In this document: piece by piece, positions 59,003 through 64,000 of the stretch
Layout of the letters: every line of letters begins with the position of its first letter
Position numbering within the stretch: the first letter of the stretch is position 1
NCBI RefSeq assembly: GCF_021390495.1
Contig: NZ_JAJEJP010000003.1
Span: 496,001-560,000 of the forward strand
Length of the DNA stretch: 64,000 bases
Origin: Paraburkholderia sp. ZP32-5
GTDB taxonomy: Bacteria; Pseudomonadota; Gammaproteobacteria; Burkholderiales; Burkholderiaceae
Direction of reading: 5' to 3'
The notes under the pieces: generated by a model
The model's input: only the letters and a program-made list of their open reading frames with translations
Database searches by the model: none
What the model was told of the DNA's origin: nothing
Program-made: the position numbers and the translations under genes

Positions 59003-59929
59003 ATGATGTATCTGGATCAACCACCACGCCTGATCGAATCCCGCATCTGGAGCGCCATGCCTGAAGAATTGCGGCAGAAAGGTCAGGTGTCCGCATGGGC
59101 CCAGGCGAACAAGCCGGGGCAGTCGGTGGAAAGCTTTATCGAAGGTCCGGCATTCGACACCGACGGCAATCTGTATATCGTCGATATCCCTTATGGCCGC
59201 GTGCTGCGTATTACGCCGGCCGGTGCATGGCAGGTCGTCGCGCAATATGAAGGCGAGCCGAACGGGCTGAAGTTTCATCAGGACGGCCGCATCCTGATCG
59301 CCGACTATCGCAACGGCCTGATGGAACTCGATCCGGTGAACGGCCGTGTGCGCGCGTTGCTGGCGCGGCGTAACGCCGAGTCGTTCAAGGGCATCAACGA
59401 CCTCGCGATCGCATCGAACGGCGATATCTATTTCACCGACCAGGGCCAGACCGGCTTGCACGATCCGACTGGCCGCGTGTTCCGGCTCGCTGCGGACGGC
59501 CGGCTCGAATGTCTGATCGACAATGGCGTGAGTCCGAACGGGCTCGTGCTCGACGTCCATGAACAGTGTCTGTATGTCGCGATGACACGCGACAACGCAA
59601 TCTGGCGCGCGCCGTTGTCGGCATCGGGCGGCGTCGCGAAGGTAGGGCGCTTCTGCTCGATGTTCGGCACCAGCGGTCCCGATGGACTCGCGATGGACGA
59701 AGCCGGCAACCTGGCGGTCGCGCATGCATCGCTCGGCCATGTGTTTCTGTTCGCGCCGAATGGCGAATGCATCGCGCGCGTGAAATCGGCGGCCGGGCCG
59801 ACGGTGACCAATGTCGCGTTCGGCGGCCCGGAGCGCCGTCAGCTTTTCATGACCGAATCGATGACGGGCAGCATCCTCGTCGCCGACATGCCGCATCCGG
59901 GCATTGCGCTGCCGCGCCGTCGCGGCTGA
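59003..59929 (+). CDS. SMP-30/gluconolactonase family protein
   Basis: A 308-residue propeller starting MMYLDQPPRLIESR (ATG after CGAGAG; a TTG two codons earlier is possible). Blade motifs: IEGPAFDTDGNLYIVD, EPNGLKFHQDGRILIAD, GINDLAIASNGDIYFTDQG and SPNGLVLDVHEQCLYV. It resembles lactonases of the DRP35/gluconolactonase type. It precedes an MFS gene by 166 bp. Lactone hydrolysis of the pathway substrate is inferred. Confidence 0.88.
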   Translation: MMYLDQPPRLIESRIWSAMPEELRQKGQVSAWAQANKPGQSVESFIEGPAFDTDGNLYIVDIPYGRVLRITPAGAWQVVAQYEGEPNGLKFHQDGRILIADYRNGLMELDPVNGRVRALLARRNAESFKGINDLAIASNGDIYFTDQGQTGLHDPTGRVFRLAADGRLECLIDNGVSPNGLVLDVHEQCLYVAMTRDNAIWRAPLSASGGVAKVGRFCSMFGTSGPDGLAMDEAGNLAVAHASLGHVFLFAPNGECIARVKSAAGPTVTNVAFGGPERRQLFMTESMTGSILVADMPHPGIALPRRRG

Positions 59930-59978
59930 GTACCTGCGTGTAGCCCGCGTCAGTCGAACAAACGGATGCGGGCACACA

Positions 59979-60048
59979 GCGATACATCGCAATACGTGGC
60001 AATCCCTGGCAATACACGGCAACACAACGCCATACAAAGCGATGAGCG
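59979..60048 (+). repeat. Degenerate 10-bp tandem repeat upstream of the MFS gene
   Basis: Seven consecutive 10-bp units each begin with GC: GCGATACATC, GCAATACGTG, GCAATCCCTG, GCAATACACG, GCAACACAAC, GCCATACAAA, GCGATGAGCG. The central four fit GCAAYAC/CNC best. The array ends 47 bp before the ATG of the transporter. Confidence 0.6.
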
Positions 60049-60095
60049 AGTAGCAAAACACACAGCGGAGCGCAACGACTCCGCAAGGAGACAGC

Positions 60096-61409
60096 ATGAA
60101 CGACGCGCGCCCTCTCGACGCCTCTCCCGCATCAAGCGAAGCCACGCAATCCGACACCGCGTTGCAGCGCGCGGTGCGCAAGAACGCATGGCGTCTGATT
60201 ACGTTCCTGTCGCTGTGCTATCTGGTCAATTTTCTCGACCGCACCAGCGTCAGCTACGCGGCGTTGCAGATGAACAAAGCAGTCGGCCTCACGCCGACAC
60301 AGTTCGGCTGGGGCGCGGGGATGCTGTTCATCAGCTATTGCGTGTTCGAGGTGCCGAGCAATCTCGCGATGTATCGCTACGGCGCGCGCCGCTGGATCGC
60401 GCGCATCATGATCACGTGGGGCATTGCTGCGATGGCGATGGCGTTGACCGCGGGGCCGATCAGCTTCTACGTGCTGCGCTTTCTGCTCGGCGCCTTCGAG
60501 GCGGGCTTTTTCCCGGGCGTGATCTGGTACATCTCGATCTGGTTTCCGGCCAGCTATCGCACCCGGGTGCTGGCCTGGTTCGCGGTGGCCGCGCCGGTAT
60601 CGCAGACGCTCGGCGCGCCGCTTTCAGTGGCGCTGCTGCGCCTCGACGGCTGGTTCGGACTCGGCGGCTGGCAATGGATGTTCATTCTGCAGGGCTTGCC
60701 CGCCGTGCTGCTTGGTGTAGTGGCGCTGAAGGTGCTGCGCGATACGCCGGCCGGCGCGACATGGCTCGCGGCGGACGAACGGCGTGCATTGCTCGATGCG
60801 CTCGCCTCCGAAACGCACGATCGCCCGAAGAAAAATCTGCTGGCCGCATGCAAGGATATTCGTGTGGTGACGCTCGCCTTCATCACGTTCAGTTTTACGA
60901 TCGGCTCGTACGGCATCGGCTTGTGGCTGCCGCTGATTCTGAAGGGACATGGCTTGTCGCTCAGCGCGGTGGGCTGGTGGTCGAGCGTCGCGTTTCTGGC
61001 GGCATCGGTAGCAACGATCGTGGCCGCGCGCTATGTCGATCGCAGCGGACGCCGCGTCGCGAGCCTGATGGCCGCGATGATCCTGGCGACTTGCGGGCTC
61101 GTGTGCGCGGTGGTGTTTCCGTCGTTCGCGGTCACACTCGTGTGCCTCGTGCTGGCGATTGCCGGCACGATCGCCGCGCGCACCGTGTTCTATACGATAC
61201 CGTCTACCTTCTTGACCGGCGCCGCCGCGGCCGGCGGGTTCGCGGCGATCAACTGCATCGGCTCGCTGGGCGGCTTCGTCGGACCGGGTCTGTTCGGCTG
61301 GCTGAAGGATCTCACGCATTCATACGATGCCGGCATGCTCGGCATCGCCGCAGTGCTGCTAGTGGGTACGCTGCTCGCGTGGTCGCTGAAGCTGACCACG
61401 CGTACATAG
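60096..61409 (+). CDS. MFS transporter, anion:cation symporter (ACS) family
   Basis: A 437-residue transporter starting MNDARPLDASPASSE after AAGGAGACAGC. YLVNFLDRTSVSYAALQM, YCVFEVPSNLAMYRYGARRW and FLLGAFEAGFFPGVIWYISIW match the paralogue at 56.4 kb block for block. Twelve membrane segments. It follows the SMP-30 gene and is convergent with a LysR gene, 13 bp away. An organic anion such as the parent lactone acid is the likely cargo. Confidence 0.92.
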   Translation: MNDARPLDASPASSEATQSDTALQRAVRKNAWRLITFLSLCYLVNFLDRTSVSYAALQMNKAVGLTPTQFGWGAGMLFISYCVFEVPSNLAMYRYGARRWIARIMITWGIAAMAMALTAGPISFYVLRFLLGAFEAGFFPGVIWYISIWFPASYRTRVLAWFAVAAPVSQTLGAPLSVALLRLDGWFGLGGWQWMFILQGLPAVLLGVVALKVLRDTPAGATWLAADERRALLDALASETHDRPKKNLLAACKDIRVVTLAFITFSFTIGSYGIGLWLPLILKGHGLSLSAVGWWSSVAFLAASVATIVAARYVDRSGRRVASLMAAMILATCGLVCAVVFPSFAVTLVCLVLAIAGTIAARTVFYTIPSTFLTGAAAAGGFAAINCIGSLGGFVGPGLFGWLKDLTHSYDAGMLGIAAVLLVGTLLAWSLKLTTRT

Positions 61410-61422
61410 CGTGGCGCGTCGA

Positions 61423-62370
61423 TTAATGACCCAGTTGCGCGTGCGTTTCGCGCGGCACCGTGCGCACCGCGAGATCGCCGGGCATGCCCATGCGCTCGTA
61501 CCACAGTTCGACGAAGCCGAGCGAGGCCGGCGACAGCGTGTGCTCGGCGTGCGTAATGAGCTGGATATCACGCGGCACGGCCGGCTGTTCGATACGCCGC
61601 GCGGTCAGCTTGTGGTACGCAAGCGAATCGAGCAGCACGGCAGGCAACACCGCCACGCCGAGATTGGCCGATGCGAACGACAGCGCGGTCGACAGATACG
61701 ACACTTCGTAAGCGGGCTTCATGCGCTCGCCGCGATCGCGCAGCGCGGCATCGATCAGATCGCGAATCCCGTTGCCTTGCTTGACGGTGATGCAGGGCAG
61801 CTTCAACACATCGTCCCATGTCACGCGATGCTGACGCGCGAGCGGCGAATCGGCCAGACAGATCGCGCTGATATGGTCGCGCGTCAGACATTGAAGCTCG
61901 ATCCCTTCCGGTTTGCTGCCGAGCGTGCCGATGCTGAATTCCACTTCCTCGCTGAGCACCGGCACGGTTAGCCGGTCGGGCGCGACATCCTGCATCGCCA
62001 CTTCGACGTCCGGATAGCGAATACGGTAATCGGCGAGCAGCGTGGGCAGCACCGCGGCAGCCACCGATGGCGTCGACGCGAAACTGAGCCGCCCGCGGCG
62101 GCGCTCGTTGATGCCGCGCGCGCCCGCTTTCAGCACGTCGAGATCGCGCAGCATGCGCTCCGCGGTGGGCAGCATTTCATGGGCGGCCGCGGTGGGACGA
62201 AGGGTTCGGGACGTGCGATCGAACAGCTTGATGCCGAGCCCCTCTTCGAGCTGCCGCAGCAGCACACTGGCGGCCGATTGCGTGATGAACATCTGGTCGG
62301 CCGCGCGGGTGAGCACGCCGAGCCGGTAAGCGAGCACGAAAGCTTGCAATTGACGAAGAGTCGGATTCAT
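61423..62370 (-). CDS. LysR family regulator
   Basis: A 315-residue regulator. The start MNPTLRQLQAFVLAYRLGVL leads into the helix-turn-helix LTRAADQMFITQSAASVLLRQLEEGLG; the effector domain has RRRGRLSFASTPSVAAAVLP and VEFSIGTLGSKPEG. It is convergent with the MFS gene and shares general pattern with the LysR protein encoded just upstream. Target unknown; the SMP-30/MFS pair is the nearest candidate. Confidence 0.9.
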   Translation of the reverse strand: MNPTLRQLQAFVLAYRLGVLTRAADQMFITQSAASVLLRQLEEGLGIKLFDRTSRTLRPTAAAHEMLPTAERMLRDLDVLKAGARGINERRRGRLSFASTPSVAAAVLPTLLADYRIRYPDVEVAMQDVAPDRLTVPVLSEEVEFSIGTLGSKPEGIELQCLTRDHISAICLADSPLARQHRVTWDDVLKLPCITVKQGNGIRDLIDAALRDRGERMKPAYEVSYLSTALSFASANLGVAVLPAVLLDSLAYHKLTARRIEQPAVPRDIQLITHAEHTLSPASLGFVELWYERMGMPGDLAVRTVPRETHAQLGH

Positions 62371-62561
62371 AAGGCGACTTTATGTGGGCGTATTTATATG
62401 TCGTAGACTTTTATAGATAATGCGCCGTACATTAAAGTCTCGCAAGGAAAAAGCGGGGTACGTGAGCCACTTTCCGTCGAATGCAATGACGTACCGGTTC
62501 GATTGGAGTAAGGATTGCGGCAGCGCGGTATCGCGCTCGCAATCCGGGCCGTGGGAACAAG

Positions 62562-62587
62562 AGCGTCGGCCAGCAATAGCCGACGCT
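62562..62587. repeat. Strong inverted repeat, left of a tandem pair
   Basis: AGCGTCGGC (62562-62570) and GCCGACGCT (62579-62587), perfect 9-bp arms with an 8-nt loop. Its right end overlaps the next inverted repeat by 2 nt. Confidence 0.6.
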
Positions 62588-62614
62588 ATTCACGCCTGCA
62601 TCAGGCGTGAATAG
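62586..62614. terminator. 13-bp inverted repeat over the LysR stop codon
   Basis: CTATTCACGCCTG (62586-62598) and CAGGCGTGAATAG (62602-62614) are perfect 13-bp arms with a CAT loop. The stop codon of the right-hand LysR gene lies in one arm. There is no T tract on the minus strand; together with the adjacent 9-bp repeat it could still stop or protect the transcript. Confidence 0.55.
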
Positions 62615-63587
62615 ACGGGATAACCCCTGGAGATGACGCGCGCGCTTGCGCAAGCCATGCACTCGCGTCTTTCTGTTCGCCGAGCCAGCCGTGCAGGAAA
62701 TCGCGGAAGGTCTGCGCGGCCGGGCTCAATGTGCGGCCGCGCCGATGCAGCAATGCGATCGGCCGCGCAATCGGCGCGCCGGCCAGCTTGCGCGCAACCA
62801 CTCGATACGCGTCCAGCACGGCGGCCGTATACCCTGGTACGAACGCAATGCCGAGTCCGGCCACTACCATGCCGATCACGGTCCACACCTGCGCGACTTC
62901 ATATTGAGGAAGCAACTGCACGCCGGCTTCGCTTGCGTTCACATCGACCAGCTGCCGCGTTACGTTGCGCGCCGTCAGCGCGATCAGCGGAAAGCGCGCG
63001 ACATCGCGCCATGTGATTTCCGTCTGCTGGCTGAGCGGGTGATGCTCGGGCATGATCAACACCACCTCGTCGAGCAGAATGGTTTCGCCCGCAAGCAGAT
63101 CGCCGGTGCCACCGGGATTGCCGAGGCCGAGTTCGACCGCGCCATCCTCGACCAGGTGTCGAACATCGCCCGACGCCACATCGCGCAGCACCACCGAAAT
63201 CTCCGGATAGTCGCGTTTGTACGCGGCAATGATCGACGGCAGCATCGCCGAGCACAGCAGCGGCGAGGCTGCGATGCTCACACGGCCGCGGCGTCGGTTC
63301 GACAGATCGCGGGTGTCCGCGATCGCCGCGTTCAGCTCATGCAGCAGCCGCATCGCGGTCGGATGAAACTCCGCGCCGGCGTCGGTCAACTGCGCCGCGC
63401 GCGACGTGCGATCGAGCAGCCTGACGCCAAGCTCTTTCTCCAGTTCATGAATCAGCAGACTGACGGCGGCCTGCGTGACGTGCAGCACCGCTGCCGCGTT
63501 GGTGAAGCTCTTCTCCTGCGCAACGACCACGAAAGCGCGCAACTGTTTGAGCGACACATTGCCGATCTGAAACGGTTCGGAAGCCAT
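62601..63587 (-). CDS. LysR family regulator
   Basis: A 328-residue regulator starting MASEPFQIGNVSLKQLRAF. The helix-turn-helix is SFTNAAAVLHVTQAAVSLLIHELEKELG; the effector domain has RRRGRVSIAASPLLCSAMLP and GDLLAGETILLDEVVLIMPEHHPL. It resembles CynR/CbbR-like members in layout. It is the second of two LysR genes in tandem; no metabolic gene adjoins it on the right within the window. Confidence 0.9.
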   Translation of the reverse strand: MASEPFQIGNVSLKQLRAFVVVAQEKSFTNAAAVLHVTQAAVSLLIHELEKELGVRLLDRTSRAAQLTDAGAEFHPTAMRLLHELNAAIADTRDLSNRRRGRVSIAASPLLCSAMLPSIIAAYKRDYPEISVVLRDVASGDVRHLVEDGAVELGLGNPGGTGDLLAGETILLDEVVLIMPEHHPLSQQTEITWRDVARFPLIALTARNVTRQLVDVNASEAGVQLLPQYEVAQVWTVIGMVVAGLGIAFVPGYTAAVLDAYRVVARKLAGAPIARPIALLHRRGRTLSPAAQTFRDFLHGWLGEQKDASAWLAQARASSPGVIPSIHA

Positions 63588-63902
63588 GAGCCCACCTTAT
63601 GCACGCACAACTATTACTCGTTGGCCGCCTGCGCGGACGGTCGCTAGACTGACTGGCGCCGGGCGCCCGATGCGCGCGAGCGGCAATGTCGAATCCGATC
63701 CCGGCAGAATCCGGTTATGAACGGCATGGCCGTCGCCTTACGTTGCACATCACGCATTACTACTGCAAAAACAGGCTGAATCTGTTTGAATCCACGACGC
63801 GAGCATTGTGCTTGTCTCTTTCCATTGCTTCCAGAGCAAAGGCCCCGGTGAACAACCGGGGCCTTTTTTTACAGCGTTTTATCGCGTTGCAGCGTACGAA
63901 AC
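63588..63902. other. Intergenic region with an orphan terminator
   Basis: 315 bp without a credible coding frame between the LysR start and the stop of the last, partial gene. The only clear feature is the terminator at 63839-63870. A small RNA on the plus strand would fit but no strong promoter was found. Confidence 0.5.
63839..63870 (+). terminator. Strong Rho-independent terminator
   Basis: AAGGCCCCGGT (63839-63849) pairs with ACCGGGGCCTT (63855-63865) around GAACA, followed by T to 63870. The T tract is on the plus strand, but no plus-strand gene precedes it. On the minus strand only three T follow, so it may also serve the partial gene at the right edge. Confidence 0.8.
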
Positions 63903-64000
63903 CTACAGCGCTTCTTTCAAGCCCGCCGCTTCATCCGGCCCGGGCCTCGGGTCCTCCACTGTCTCGATCGGCTGGCCGTCCTTGTCGGTGCGCAGCATCA
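63903..64000 (-). CDS. Unidentified protein, C-terminal fragment
   Basis: The last 32 codons of a minus-strand gene, ending in TAG at 63903-63905, extend to the right edge. The visible end reads MLRTDKDGQPIETVEDPRPG and then DEAAGLKEAL. It is hydrophilic and acidic, with no recognisable motif. The frame is open to the edge and is followed by a strong hairpin, which supports a real gene end, but no family can be named. Confidence 0.45.
   Translation of the reverse strand, partial: MLRTDKDGQPIETVEDPRPGPDEAAGLKEAL

Noticed and set aside
33232..60018. The short string CAATACACGG seen near 33233, 41870 and 60010 as a dispersed element
   Set aside because: A ten-base match at three places has little weight, the surroundings do not match, and each copy is better explained locally (leader, hairpin arm, tandem repeat).
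1..64000. CRISPR arrays, insertion sequences, prophage, rRNA and tRNA genes
   Set aside because: Read for on both strands; no spaced identical repeats, transposase or integrase motifs, or RNA gene signatures were seen.

Overview
The window is high-GC DNA from a member of the Burkholderiaceae, most likely Paraburkholderia or a close relative. The evidence is the pair of Burkholderia-type trimeric porins, the Bug/TctC-type binding protein, the many LysR/IclR/GntR regulators beside small catabolic operons, and the style of the genes. No rRNA, tRNA, transposase, phage gene or CRISPR array was seen. It reads as an accessory catabolic region of a secondary chromosome or megaplasmid. About 56 protein genes are supported, and nearly all serve uptake, activation or oxidation of organic acids and aromatics.

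Layout. (1) 1-1.8 kb: partial uracil-DNA-glycosylase-like gene, DUF488 gene and a GntR regulator. (2) 2.1-6.6 kb: Rieske oxygenase, glutamine-synthetase-like ligase, [2Fe-2S] ferredoxin and FAD ferredoxin reductase, the gene set expected for gamma-glutamylation and dioxygenation of an aromatic amine such as 4-aminobenzoate. (3) 6.6-9.4 kb: LysR regulator, 4-hydroxylaminobenzoate lyase (PnbB-like) and nitroreductase (PnbA-like), the route from 4-nitrobenzoate to protocatechuate. (4) 9.4-12.8 kb: zinc alcohol dehydrogenase, YbfB-type MFS and TetR. (5) 13.0-18.0 kb: tripartite DHA2/OMF/HlyD exporter with a MarR gene; three similar 18-bp dyads mark its promoters. (6) 18.0-27.7 kb: eight-gene molybdenum-hydroxylase operon (FAD, Fe-S and Mo subunits, alpha/beta hydrolase, crotonase, CoxG, XdhC, cysteine desulfurase) opposite a LysR gene. 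(7) 28.0-38.5 kb: ABC importer, porin, AAHS-type MFS, ThDP decarboxylase-like enzyme, aldehyde dehydrogenase, AraC regulator, cyclase-family hydrolase and flavin reductase. (8) 38.6-51.5 kb: two operons flanking an IclR gene; their promoters carry the same 32-bp block (28/32 identical), so they look like one regulon: crotonase, acyl-CoA ligase and GlxR-type reductase on one side; SMP-30 lactonase, tripartite tricarboxylate transporter with embedded porin, thioesterase and hydroxypyruvate isomerase on the other. (9) 51.5-61.4 kb: a second IclR gene and divergent CoA-transferase, crotonase, HMG-CoA-lyase-like, SMP-30 and MFS genes, whose intergenic regions share the dyad TAGAA-N5-TTCTA. (10) 61.4-64 kb: two LysR genes, strong hairpins, and the 3' end of an unidentified gene.

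How it works together. Regions 2 and 3 would both feed protocatechuate from nitrogen-substituted benzoates. Regions 5, 8 and 9 each form a regulon that can be read from repeated operator sequences in the DNA. Region 6 carries its own molybdenum-cofactor sulfuration genes. Substrates for regions 6 to 9 cannot be fixed from sequence alone. All promoter, operator and hairpin calls were made by eye.
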